DNA of 17,911 bases, taken from Eubacteriales Family XIII. Incertae Sedis bacterium (lineage in GTDB: Bacteria; Bacillota; Clostridia; Peptostreptococcales; Anaerovoracaceae). This document shows positions 1 to 6,674 of this stretch, one piece after another. The stretch is taken from assembly GCA_031257215.1 (NCBI GenBank), contig JAIRPC010000081.1:1-17911 (forward strand), in the 5' to 3' direction. The notes beneath the pieces were generated by a model, which did no database searches, had not been told where the DNA came from, and worked only from the letters and a program-made list of their open reading frames with translations. The position numbers and the translations under genes were made by a program. Numbering within the stretch: position 1 is the first letter of the stretch; every line of letters starts with the position of its first letter.

Positions 1-11
1 AAAGAGGACAT

Positions 12-1085
12 ATGGACACACAGATTTGGGAAATGCAACAGTTTAATTTTTCGATAGGGATCCTGGCAATGCTGCTGCTAGGCTTTGGGTTCCTGATGGT
101 TTTTGTAAAGAAGAACGGGTTCAGCGCGCTCACGGGGACATACCTCGTCGTCGCTGGGACATTGCCCGTATATATGCTGCTCAAAGCGTCGGGCGTACTC
201 ACAGAGGAAGCGATGCCTGCGGGCAGCATTGAGACCGTGCTTTTTGCGGAATTTATGGCGGCGTCGGCGCTTATCGCTATGGGCGCGGCGCTGGGCAGGC
301 TGAAATTATTTCAATACCTGTTATTCGCTGTCATTATGGTTCCGTTCTATATGCTCACGGAATGGCTCGTGACCGAGGGGGCTCTCGGCGTAACCCAGGG
401 CTTCGTCGATACGGCCGGGTCGATCCAGATCCACGCCTTTGGCGCGTATTTCGGCCTTGCGATGTCGCTCGTCATCACGACGAAGCGGCACAAGGAAACG
501 CCCATCGAATCCGATGCCACATCGGACAGGTTTTCGCTCATAGGCTCGATGGTGCTGTGGGTTTTCTGGCCGAGCTTTTGCAGCGCTATCGTCGAACCTG
601 AGCAGCTGCAGCTTACGGCGGTCAACACGATACTGGCGCTCTGCGGCGCCACCCTCGCGACGTTCCTGCTCAGCTCCGCGCTGCGCGGCGGCAAGACGAA
701 TATCGCGGACATAGCGAACGCGGTTCTGGCGGGCGGCGTTTCGATAGGCTCTACCTGCAACATAGTGCAGCCCGCCACGGCGTTCGCCATCGGCGTATGC
801 GCGGGGCTGCTCTGCACGCTCGGATTTGTCGTGATACAGGGCAAGCTCGAAAAGAAGCTTGGGCTCACGGACACCTGCGGAGTCCACAACCTGCACGGGA
901 TGCCGGGGCTTCTAGGCGGGCTGGTCGCGATAGCGGTCGTGCCAGGCTCGGCAGTGCCGCAGATCGTCGGCATACTCGTCGCGATAGGGATAGCGCTGGC
1001 CGGCGGATTCGTCTGCGGCGGCATCATCAAGGCCACAGGCTCGAAGCAGGCGGCGTATGACGACGCTGAGGAGTTCGCGGAGTAG
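12..1085 (+). CDS. amt: Rh/Amt-family ammonium channel
   Basis: A 357-residue polytopic membrane protein of the Amt/Mep/Rh family, which conducts ammonia/ammonium across the cytoplasmic membrane. The sequence looks closer to the Rh branch than to classical AmtB: the N-terminus reads QQFNFSIGILAMLL, the mid-protein segment is AGSIQIHAFGAYFGLA, and the late motif is DTCGVHNLHGMPG. H141 and H292 fall where the pore twin histidines of AmtB/Rh50 (family knowledge) should be. Nearly the whole length is hydrophobic, as expected for 11 or so helices. The chosen ATG follows an AGAGGA element only 4-9 bases upstream. The gene stands alone and ends before a terminator at 1134-1160; no glnK-type PII gene is visible, though upstream DNA is cut off. 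Its last 18 coding bases recur at 15341. Identification as an ammonium channel is firm; the Rh subtype is my reading of motifs. Confidence 0.93.
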   Translation: MDTQIWEMQQFNFSIGILAMLLLGFGFLMVFVKKNGFSALTGTYLVVAGTLPVYMLLKASGVLTEEAMPAGSIETVLFAEFMAASALIAMGAALGRLKLFQYLLFAVIMVPFYMLTEWLVTEGALGVTQGFVDTAGSIQIHAFGAYFGLAMSLVITTKRHKETPIESDATSDRFSLIGSMVLWVFWPSFCSAIVEPEQLQLTAVNTILALCGATLATFLLSSALRGGKTNIADIANAVLAGGVSIGSTCNIVQPATAFAIGVCAGLLCTLGFVVIQGKLEKKLGLTDTCGVHNLHGMPGLLGGLVAIAVVPGSAVPQIVGILVAIGIALAGGFVCGGIIKATGSKQAAYDDAEEFAE

Positions 1086-1093
1086 ACCTAACA
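1068..1093 (+). repeat. 26-bp direct repeat, left copy (end of amt)
   Basis: These 26 bases cover the last five amt codons (EEFAE), the TAG stop and eight bases after it. They recur exactly at 15341-15366. The match ends sharply on the 3' side, where the following bases are unrelated, and fades on the 5' side. This is the pattern of an attachment-site core or a duplication end point at the 3' end of a gene. Confidence 0.85.
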
Positions 1094-1133
1094 GGGCAAA
1101 GACATTGGCCGTAAAAGGGTATTCCGGCATTTC

Positions 1134-1160
1134 AGAGAGGGCTATCCCAGCCCTCTCTTT
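1134..1160 (+). terminator. Rho-independent terminator of amt
   Basis: A perfect 10-bp stem (AGAGAGGGCT at 1134-1143 pairing with AGCCCTCTCT at 1149-1158) with a 5-base loop ATCCC, followed by TT and then AATTAATT. It lies 49 bases after the amt stop. The T tract is short, but the stem is strong. Confidence 0.8.
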
Positions 1161-1438
1161 AATTAATTGCCGCTAATTATTATAATTATTCATAACGAGG
1201 AATAATCAGGTGCTATTGTCATAACTTTCATATAAATAGTTCCGTTTTTTTCTATACAAACGTTTTTTTGCGGTTAATATTGAGTATATATGAAGCTACG
1301 GTAATTATATGTGCGGCTTATGGAAGCATCTTGTTCTTGTGGTTGTAGGTGTTGCGCAAATCGGGCGCACACAGGCAATATATTCGTTAATTGTTGTAAT
1401 AACTAAATACCAATTTACGGTTAGAGAAGGAGGCGATC
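1161..1438. other. AT-rich intergenic region upstream of the alcohol dehydrogenase
   Basis: About 280 bases with no credible reading frame and much lower GC than the flanking genes, including a run of seven T at about 1262. It holds an inverted repeat TGCGC-N7-GCGCA at 1353-1369, an operator-like dyad at 1392-1404, and the ribosome binding site AAGGAGG at 1427-1433, five bases before the ATG at 1439. I see no promoter I would defend. Near matches to a sigma-54 promoter here have the wrong GG-GC spacing. Confidence 0.6.
1392..1404. promoter_or_regulatory. Weak copy of the shared operator-like dyad
   Basis: TGTTGTAATAACT matches the core TGTTATNATAACA found upstream of the aldehyde oxidoreductase and the AraC-type gene at 10 of 13 positions, counting the variable centre as a mismatch. 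It ends 34 bases before the alcohol dehydrogenase start. In AT-rich DNA such a partial match could be chance. Confidence 0.3.
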
Positions 1439-2596
1439 ATGTTAAACTATACGCTATTTCAAACTATCAACTATCTTTATGGTGAGAATACCACGGAGCA
1501 GCTCCCCGAGATTCTCCAAGAAAAGGGCTACAAGAAGCCGCTGCTGATCTTCGACGCGGGCGTCAAGGCCGCCGGAATCATCGACAAGATCACAAAAGCC
1601 CTTGAAGCCGCAGGCATCGCGTATTCCCAGTTCGACAAGGTGCAGTCCGATCCGCCGATCGCGATAATCAACGAGGGCTGTGAATTCGCAAAGAGCGAGG
1701 GTATCGACGCTATCGTCGCTATCGGCGGCGGCAGCAGCATGGACACGGCGAAAGGCATCAACATCCTCCGCTTCAACGAGGGCCCGCTGTGGAAATACGC
1801 GGCGCCAATGTCGCCTATGACCCCCGCCACAGGGCTTATAGTGATCCCGACCACATCAGGCACAGGCAGCGAGCTGTCGAACGGGCTGGTAGCGACGAAC
1901 GAGGAGGGGGTGAAGATTCTCTTCCTGAACACGCTCTTCAACCCAGAGGCGGCCATTGTCGATCCGCTGAACTATGTGGGGCAGCCCGTAGAGCTTACGA
2001 AAGCGGTGGGGCTTGATGTCCTCGCCCACGCTATGGAATCGGAGCTCACCATCCTCAGCTCGCTGCCTACACAGTTCATATCGGAGAAAGCGGCGGAAAT
2101 CGTGGTGGAGTGGCTGCCGAAAGCGGTGGCTGATGGCAGCAATGTGGAGGCGCGTTCCTATATAGCGGTTGCGGCGTCCTTCGGCGGCTGGTGCCTGACG
2201 CTTGCGGCGGCGTGCGTAGGGCACTCGTTCGGCCACGTGATAGGGGCCAAGCTGCATATACCGCACGGCCTGACCGTGGCCTATGCCCTCCCGCTAGTAC
2301 TCGAATGGAACGCGCGTGCTGTGCCGCAAAAAATAAAACGCCTCGGCGCCATCCTCGGTGTGGAGTGGTCTGGCAACGAGTCAAATGAAGAGATCGGCAA
2401 AAAGGCCCGCGCCGCCGCCGAGAAATTTATATACGAAACAATCGGCATCAAGAAATTCAAGGACTGGAACCCCGATCCGTCATTGAAAGACGATATCGCG
2501 GAGGGCATCGTGAACGAGGTGGCAATGCCGCTAACTCCCGAACCTATGCCAATCGAGCAAGTCAAGGAATACCTAGACCAGCTCTACGCCTATTGA
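1439..2596 (+). CDS. Iron-containing (group III) alcohol dehydrogenase
   Basis: A cytoplasmic NAD(P)-dependent dehydrogenase of 385 residues, the usual length for this family, interconverting an alcohol and its aldehyde. The nucleotide-binding loop GGGSSMDTAK is at residues 96-105 and TTSGTGSE follows at about 140. Metal ligands align with those of E. coli FucO (family knowledge): D193 and H197 in GLDVLAHAMES, then H262 and H276 in HSFGHVIGAKLHIPHG, with the extra conserved H266. All four ligands are present, so the enzyme should be active. The start has a textbook AAGGAGG five bases upstream. The MFS gene follows after 87 bases. With the aldehyde oxidoreductase downstream in the same region, oxidation of a short-chain alcohol is a natural reading, but the substrate and direction cannot be told from sequence. 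Confidence 0.92.
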   Translation: MLNYTLFQTINYLYGENTTEQLPEILQEKGYKKPLLIFDAGVKAAGIIDKITKALEAAGIAYSQFDKVQSDPPIAIINEGCEFAKSEGIDAIVAIGGGSSMDTAKGINILRFNEGPLWKYAAPMSPMTPATGLIVIPTTSGTGSELSNGLVATNEEGVKILFLNTLFNPEAAIVDPLNYVGQPVELTKAVGLDVLAHAMESELTILSSLPTQFISEKAAEIVVEWLPKAVADGSNVEARSYIAVAASFGGWCLTLAAACVGHSFGHVIGAKLHIPHGLTVAYALPLVLEWNARAVPQKIKRLGAILGVEWSGNESNEEIGKKARAAAEKFIYETIGIKKFKDWNPDPSLKDDIAEGIVNEVAMPLTPEPMPIEQVKEYLDQLYAY

Positions 2597-2613
2597 CGGT
2601 GCGGGTATGTCCA

Positions 2614-2638
2614 GGCGGGCGGCGCAGAGCCGCCCGCC
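2614..2638 (+). other. Strong GC-rich hairpin between adh and MFS gene
   Basis: GGCGGGCGGC at 2614-2623 pairs perfectly with GCCGCCCGCC at 2629-2638 around the loop GCAGA. There is no T tract after it, so it is not a standard intrinsic terminator. It could protect the 3' end of the dehydrogenase message or lower expression of the downstream transporter. Confidence 0.65.
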
Positions 2639-2683
2639 CTTGCGAATAGGCAGTAACGCCGCGAATAAAAAAGGAGGCAAAAA

Positions 2684-3898
2684 ATGGCTAGTTCTAATCC
2701 AAAAACGAAAATAAAAATAGCGATAATGAGTTTTTGTCTGCTCATTATGGGAGTCATCGCGATAGCGGGGGGCATGGGTGTTATTGCGGCGCAGTTTCCA
2801 AGCTCCCATGTCAACGAGCTTATCGCTTTTCCATCAATCTCGGTTATCGTTGTCACGTTGCTTGCGGGAAAGCTGCAAGAGGTTGTGTCATCAAAGCTTT
2901 TAGTTATTATAGGAATTATTTTCTTTCTAGTCGGGGGGCTTATCCCTGTGTTTGTTGACGACTATAACCTGATCATTGTGACCCGTTTCATAATAGGCAT
3001 TGGCATCGGCTTGATCCAGGCATTGGCGCCCGCCCTTATCGGCACGAATTTCGATGGAGACGAAAGGCAGAGGGTCATGGGGCTCTTGGCCACATTCCAG
3101 ATGGTTGGCGTTGCCGTCATGCTGCAGCTCGGTGGCATATTGGCGCAGATAGGGTGGAATTTCACTTTTTATGTCCACTTCATTGCGGTCGTATCATTGA
3201 TTTGCGTCATAGCCCTGCTGCCATATGACAAACCACGGGAAAAAGCGAACGGAAACCCCGACGAAAACGCCGTCAAAGAAAAACCCAAGCTGACGCCTAG
3301 TTCGATAAGCTGGGCGCTTATAATGATGGTGTTCTTCTTCGGAGGGATGGTTCTTACTCAATATATGGCGCAGTATATGACGATACACCAGTTTGGAGGG
3401 CAGGCTGCCGAGGGCGCGGCCATGTCCGGCACGGCGCTTCTCTTCCATGCGGTTGGCGGTATAGCTGGAGGCATATTATATGGAAAGCTTGTAATGGCCA
3501 CGCGCAACACTACTATATCTATCGGGTTGTTTATCGGGGTTGCGTCGTATTTGATGGCGGGATTTTCTGAAAACGTGCCGCTTGCTATAGCAGGCTCTTT
3601 CCTGTACGGCATTACGATATCGTTCGTGGTAGCAAGCGTGCTTAACTACGCGTCGGGCGCTGTCAGCCCGGCCGCAATCCCCCTGTCCGTTGTTTTTGCC
3701 ATTTGTGGACAGAATGTAGGGCAATTTCTCTGTCCATATATAGCAGAGCCTATCGGAAAGCTTTTGGTCAGCGACGATATGTACAGAGGCACGTTCATCT
3801 TTGGGGCCGCCCTGTTAGCGGTTATGGCCGTCTGCCTGATGGTTTGGGGCATAAGACGCAATTCAAAAGAAAAACTCGCTTTGGAGAGGGCGGTGTAA
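2684..3898 (+). CDS. MFS transporter of unknown substrate
   Basis: A 404-residue major facilitator protein with about 12 hydrophobic helices. The first helix is at residues 10-35. The loop RFIIGIGIGLIQALAPALIGTNF with DGDERQRVMGL after it is typical of MFS helices 4 and 5. A charged central loop (about 183-203, PYDKPREKANGNPDENAVKEKPK) separates the two halves, and the C-terminus is basic and cytoplasmic. GGAGG at 2673-2677 sits six bases before the ATG. It is 87 bases after the alcohol dehydrogenase and probably shares its transcript, so a role in moving the alcohol, its product or a related metabolite is possible but unproven. The coding sequence looks more AT-rich than the flanking hydrogenase and oxidoreductase genes, which may mean a different origin. 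Confidence 0.85.
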   Translation: MASSNPKTKIKIAIMSFCLLIMGVIAIAGGMGVIAAQFPSSHVNELIAFPSISVIVVTLLAGKLQEVVSSKLLVIIGIIFFLVGGLIPVFVDDYNLIIVTRFIIGIGIGLIQALAPALIGTNFDGDERQRVMGLLATFQMVGVAVMLQLGGILAQIGWNFTFYVHFIAVVSLICVIALLPYDKPREKANGNPDENAVKEKPKLTPSSISWALIMMVFFFGGMVLTQYMAQYMTIHQFGGQAAEGAAMSGTALLFHAVGGIAGGILYGKLVMATRNTTISIGLFIGVASYLMAGFSENVPLAIAGSFLYGITISFVVASVLNYASGAVSPAAIPLSVVFAICGQNVGQFLCPYIAEPIGKLLVSDDMYRGTFIFGAALLAVMAVCLMVWGIRRNSKEKLALERAV

Positions 3899-3903
3899 AC
3901 CCG

Positions 3904-3933
3904 TGTAAACATTGTTGTAGCAAAACATTTACA
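3904..3933. promoter_or_regulatory. Inverted repeat upstream of the hnd promoter
   Basis: TGTAAA at 3904-3909 and TTTACA at 3928-3933 form a 6-bp dyad with an 18-base spacer. The first arm is part of a tandem near-repeat (GGTGTAAAC, CGTGTAAAC at 3892-3910) that overlaps the MFS stop codon. It lies 55-80 bases above the sigma-54-like promoter, a distance at which enhancer-binding activators sit, but it could also be a weak terminator arm. Confidence 0.3.
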
Positions 3934-3985
3934 AGGCTAGGGCGCTATCCCCGCAAAAACAGCGAATCGGCAATTATCAAAAGCA

Positions 3986-4001
3986 TGGCATATATATTGC
4001 T
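3986..4001 (+). promoter_or_regulatory. Candidate sigma-54 (RpoN) promoter of hndABCD
   Basis: TGGCATATATATTGCT fits the -24/-12 consensus TGGCAC-N5-TTGCW with the GG and GC exactly 12 bases apart, the key requirement of sigma-54. The predicted transcription start is near 4012, leaving a leader of about 118 bases. No sigma-54 activator gene is in the window. The core between the conserved ends is simple TA repeat sequence, so a chance match is possible. Confidence 0.5.
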
Positions 4002-4013
4002 AATTATTTGTCG

Positions 4014-4034
4014 AATGTTGTTTGGACAACGCTT
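4014..4034 (-). promoter_or_regulatory. Divergent copy of the shared operator-like motif, upstream of hndA
   Basis: Read against the reverse complement of the 8534-8556 motif, AATGTTGTT aligns exactly and is followed by conserved GA, AAC and TT positions, about 16 of 22 in all. It contains its own dyad GTTGT-TTGG-ACAAC. It lies just after the start site predicted for the sigma-54-like promoter, where a bound protein would repress. Confidence 0.35.
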
Positions 4035-4073
4035 GTTGTTTATATGTCTTTGAAAGTTGTTGCTGGTTGTCCA
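4023..4073. repeat. 8-bp inverted repeat in the hnd leader
   Basis: TGGACAAC at 4023-4030 and GTTGTCCA at 4066-4073 are perfect reverse complements 35 bases apart, within the presumed 5' leader of hndABCD. They could be two binding half-sites or the stem of a leader RNA structure. The interval is rich in TTGTT motifs. Confidence 0.4.
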
Positions 4074-4130
4074 TAATGATTACATCACAATTCGTTATTC
4101 TATCTTAATCAATCGTGGCAGGAGGTATCT

Positions 4131-4625
4131 ATGAAACAAATTTCGAACGCGCCCTTTATGGGCACGGAAAAGCAGGAAAAGGAATTGATGGGCTGGATTG
4201 CCGCCCACAAGGGCGAAAAGGGAATAGCTATGAACGCGCTGCAAAAGGCGCAGGAAATCTATGGCTATCTACCGCTGGAAATCCAGAAGCTGGTTTCCAG
4301 GGAGCTGGGAACGCCGCTGTCGGAGCTTTACGGCATAGCCACGTTCTACTCCATGTTCAACCTCGCGCAAAAGGGCAAGCACCAGATCAACGTCTGCATG
4401 GGAACGGCCTGCTATGTCAAAGGCAACGCCAAGGTGTTCGAGGAGTTGGAGGGCATCCTCGGGATAAAGGGCGGCGGAAGCACCAAGGACGGCAAATTCA
4501 GCCTTGACGCATGCCGCTGCATAGGCGCGTGCGGCCTGGCCCCGGCGATAATGATCGACGAGGAGGTGTTCGGGCGGCTTACCGGAGACAAAGGCGAGCT
4601 GGAGGCCATACTGTCCAAATATTAG
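4131..4625 (+). CDS. hndA: HndA: NuoE-like [2Fe-2S] subunit of NADH-linked [FeFe] hydrogenase
   Basis: A 164-residue thioredoxin-fold [2Fe-2S] protein related to the 24-kDa NuoE subunit of complex I. It relays electrons inside the cytoplasmic Hnd complex. The N-terminal helical half (residues 12-80, ending ELYGIATFYSMFNL) is the usual NuoE leader. Cluster ligands follow as C89-x4-C94 in CMGTACYVKG and C130-x3-C134 in CIGACGLAP, with an extra C128. AGGAGG lies five bases before the ATG. It is the first gene of a four-gene set whose sizes (164, 123, 509 and about 582 residues) match the hndABCD operon of Desulfovibrio fructosivorans as I recall it. The gap to hndB is unusually long (121 bases) for this otherwise tight operon. 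Confidence 0.92.
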   Translation: MKQISNAPFMGTEKQEKELMGWIAAHKGEKGIAMNALQKAQEIYGYLPLEIQKLVSRELGTPLSELYGIATFYSMFNLAQKGKHQINVCMGTACYVKGNAKVFEELEGILGIKGGGSTKDGKFSLDACRCIGACGLAPAIMIDEEVFGRLTGDKGELEAILSKY

Positions 4626-4746
4626 GGGCAGGGTTGGAGCAACGGGTTAGAGGCATTGGGCTTTGGCATTTTCGCACAGAAGCTGTGTACGGCGCGGTAT
4701 CGGCAGGAGAGCGAAAACCAGGCGCATATATGAGCAGGAGGAGAGC

Positions 4747-5118
4747 ATGAAAAATTTGGATGAACTCGCGAAAATCAGGGACAAAGCAAAAGAGAGGATG
4801 GCCGAGCGCGAGAGCGGCGGCGGCGGCGAAACGGCATTGCTGGTAGGGATGGCTACCTGCGGCATCGCGGCGGGCGCCCGCCCTGTGATGATGACGCTTA
4901 TCGACGAAGTGGCGAAAGCCGGCGCGGAGAACGTGAAAGTCCTCCAGACAGGCTGCATAGGGATATGCCAGTTCGAGCCTGTCGTGGAGGTCGTGGCGCC
5001 GGGCAAAGAGAAAGTGACGTATGTACACATGGACATCGAGAAAGCGAAGCGGATAATAGAGGAGCATATCATCGGAGGAAACCCGGTGTCCGAATACACG
5101 ATAGGCGCGGTAATATAA
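4747..5118 (+). CDS. hndB: HndB: small [2Fe-2S] ferredoxin-like subunit
   Basis: A 123-residue protein like HndB and the C-terminal domain of related NuoF/HydB subunits, a thioredoxin-like [2Fe-2S] ferredoxin fold. The N-terminus (MKNLDELAKIRDKAKERM) is a charged helix, followed by a Gly-rich linker at 23-27. The core begins GMATCGIAAGA (C38) and continues VLQTGCIGICQFEPVVEV (C70, C74). Only three of the four cysteines expected for a classical [2Fe-2S] site are visible, so the cluster state is uncertain. The start at 4747 is chosen because AGGAGG at 4736-4741 lies five bases upstream; the in-frame extension to 4663 has no family resemblance. hndC follows after 14 bases. Confidence 0.88.
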   Translation: MKNLDELAKIRDKAKERMAERESGGGGETALLVGMATCGIAAGARPVMMTLIDEVAKAGAENVKVLQTGCIGICQFEPVVEVVAPGKEKVTYVHMDIEKAKRIIEEHIIGGNPVSEYTIGAVI

Positions 5119-5132
5119 GAGAGGAGAGAGGC

Positions 5133-6662
5133 ATGGTTGAGAGCAACATCCCCGTAGGCGCGGACATAATGGGAATGAGCCTGAACGGGACGAAATTTTT
5201 TCTGAAGCAACACAGGATAGCGCTGCGCAACTGCGGCATAATAGACCCGGAGGACATAGAGGAATACATAGCGATGGACGGCTACCGGGCGCTTGGCAAG
5301 GCTCTGACGGAAATGACGCCTGACGAGGTGGTGCAGACATTGCTGGATTCGGGGCTGCGAGGCCGCGGGGGAGCCGGATTCCCGACGGGGCTGAAATGGA
5401 AATTCGCGTCCGGCAACAGGGGCAATGTGCAGAAGTACGTATGCTGCAACGCCGACGAGGGCGATCCTGGCGCCTACATGGACAGATCCGTGCTGGAGGG
5501 CGACCCTCACGCGGTTATTGAGGCTATGGCGATAGCCGGCTATGCCATAGGCGCGGACAAGGGGTACATCTATGTCAGGGCGGAGTACCCGGTGGCCGTG
5601 CAGCGCCTCAACATAGCTCTGGCGCAGGCAAGGGAATACGGCCTGCTGGGCGAAAGCATATTCGGCACGGATTTCAGCTTTGATATAGAAATAAAGCTGG
5701 GCGCGGGCGCGTTCGTGTGCGGGGAGGAAACCGCCCTGATGACATCAATAGAGGGCAAGCGTGGCGAACCCAGGCCCAGGCCCCCATTCCCCGCCATCAA
5801 GGGCCTGTTCGACAGCCCGACCATACTGAACAACGTGGAGACCTACGCGAATATCCCCAGGATAATATTGAACGGCGCGGATTGGTTCAGCTCCATAGGC
5901 ACGGAAAAGAGCAAGGGCACGAAGGTGTTCGCCCTCGTCGGCAAAATCAAGAACACAGGCCTTGTGGAAGTGCCGATGGGCACCACGCTCAGAGAGATAG
6001 TCGAGGATATCGGAGGGGGCGTGCCGGGAGGCCGCAGCTTCAAGGCGGCGCAGACAGGCGGCCCGTCCGGCGGCTGCATCCCCGCGGAGCATTTCGACAC
6101 GCCGATAGACTACGACAACCTTATAGAGATCGGCTCGATGATGGGCTCCGGCGGGCTCATCGTCATGGACGATACTACGTGTATGGTGGATATAGCGAGG
6201 TTCTTCCTCGACTTTATCGTGGACGAAAGCTGTGGCAGATGCACTCCCTGCCGCATGGGGAACAAGAGGCTGCTGGAGCTGCTGGAAAAGATAACGCAGG
6301 GCAAGGCGACGATGGCGGACCTGGATGCCATAGAGCATTTGGCGATGTTCATCAAGGAGAACAGCCTGTGCGGCCTTGGCCAGACAGCGCCCAACCCGGT
6401 GCTTTCGACGCTTCGGTATTTCAGGGACGAATACGAAGAGCATATCAAAGACAAGAAGTGCAGGGCCGGCGTGTGCAAGGAGCTGCTGTCATACAGCATC
6501 GATGCCGATAAGTGTATCGGCTGCGGGCTATGCGCGAAAAACTGCCCTGCCGAAGCCATCTTGGGCAGGCCGAAGGAAGCGCACACGCTCGACGCATCAA
6601 AATGCGTCAAATGCGGCGTATGTGTCGAGAAGTGCAAATTCGACGCTGTTGTCATGGTATAA
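5133..6662 (+). CDS. hndC: HndC: NuoF-like NADH/FMN subunit with C-terminal ferredoxin
   Basis: The 509-residue flavin subunit that oxidises or reduces NAD(H) and, in bifurcating relatives, splits electrons at FMN. The NADH loop GRGGAGFP starts at residue 77, the FMN-region motif GAGAFVCGEETALMTSIEGK starts at 190, and the NuoF [4Fe-4S] site is C367-x2-C370-x2-C373 (ESCGRCTPCR) with C413 (SLCGLGQ). From about residue 458 a two-cluster ferredoxin domain follows (CIGCGLCAKNC, CVKCGVCVEKC) and runs to the end. It lacks the N-terminal thioredoxin-like domain found in longer HydB proteins; HndB supplies it here. The start at 5133 follows GAGGAGAGAGG. An upstream in-frame stretch back to 4965 overlaps hndB and is not protein-like. 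Confidence 0.93.
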   Translation: MVESNIPVGADIMGMSLNGTKFFLKQHRIALRNCGIIDPEDIEEYIAMDGYRALGKALTEMTPDEVVQTLLDSGLRGRGGAGFPTGLKWKFASGNRGNVQKYVCCNADEGDPGAYMDRSVLEGDPHAVIEAMAIAGYAIGADKGYIYVRAEYPVAVQRLNIALAQAREYGLLGESIFGTDFSFDIEIKLGAGAFVCGEETALMTSIEGKRGEPRPRPPFPAIKGLFDSPTILNNVETYANIPRIILNGADWFSSIGTEKSKGTKVFALVGKIKNTGLVEVPMGTTLREIVEDIGGGVPGGRSFKAAQTGGPSGGCIPAEHFDTPIDYDNLIEIGSMMGSGGLIVMDDTTCMVDIARFFLDFIVDESCGRCTPCRMGNKRLLELLEKITQGKATMADLDAIEHLAMFIKENSLCGLGQTAPNPVLSTLRYFRDEYEEHIKDKKCRAGVCKELLSYSIDADKCIGCGLCAKNCPAEAILGRPKEAHTLDASKCVKCGVCVEKCKFDAVVMV

Positions 6663-6674
6663 GGAGGAGCGATG

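Noticed and set aside
1340..1357. Possible sigma-54 promoter before the alcohol dehydrogenase (TGGTTGTAGGTGTTGC)
   Set aside because: Same fault: GG to GC spacing is one base too long.
3703..4053. A 116-residue open frame across the end of the MFS gene and the hnd promoter region
   Set aside because: It runs out of frame with a well-supported gene into AT-rich non-coding DNA, with no ribosome binding site or domain.
4663..4746. Extension of HndB to an upstream ATG
   Set aside because: The 28 extra residues look like untranslated sequence, and AGGAGG lies at the right distance only from 4747.
4965..5132. Extension of HndC to an upstream ATG overlapping hndB
   Set aside because: The Arg/Gly-rich extension is the shifted reading of hndB; the start at 5133 has a ribosome binding site and fits family length.
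4579..5510. Two long minus-strand open frames over hndB and hndC
   Set aside because: They are antisense to conserved hydrogenase subunits, lack ribosome binding sites and have compositions typical of shadow frames.
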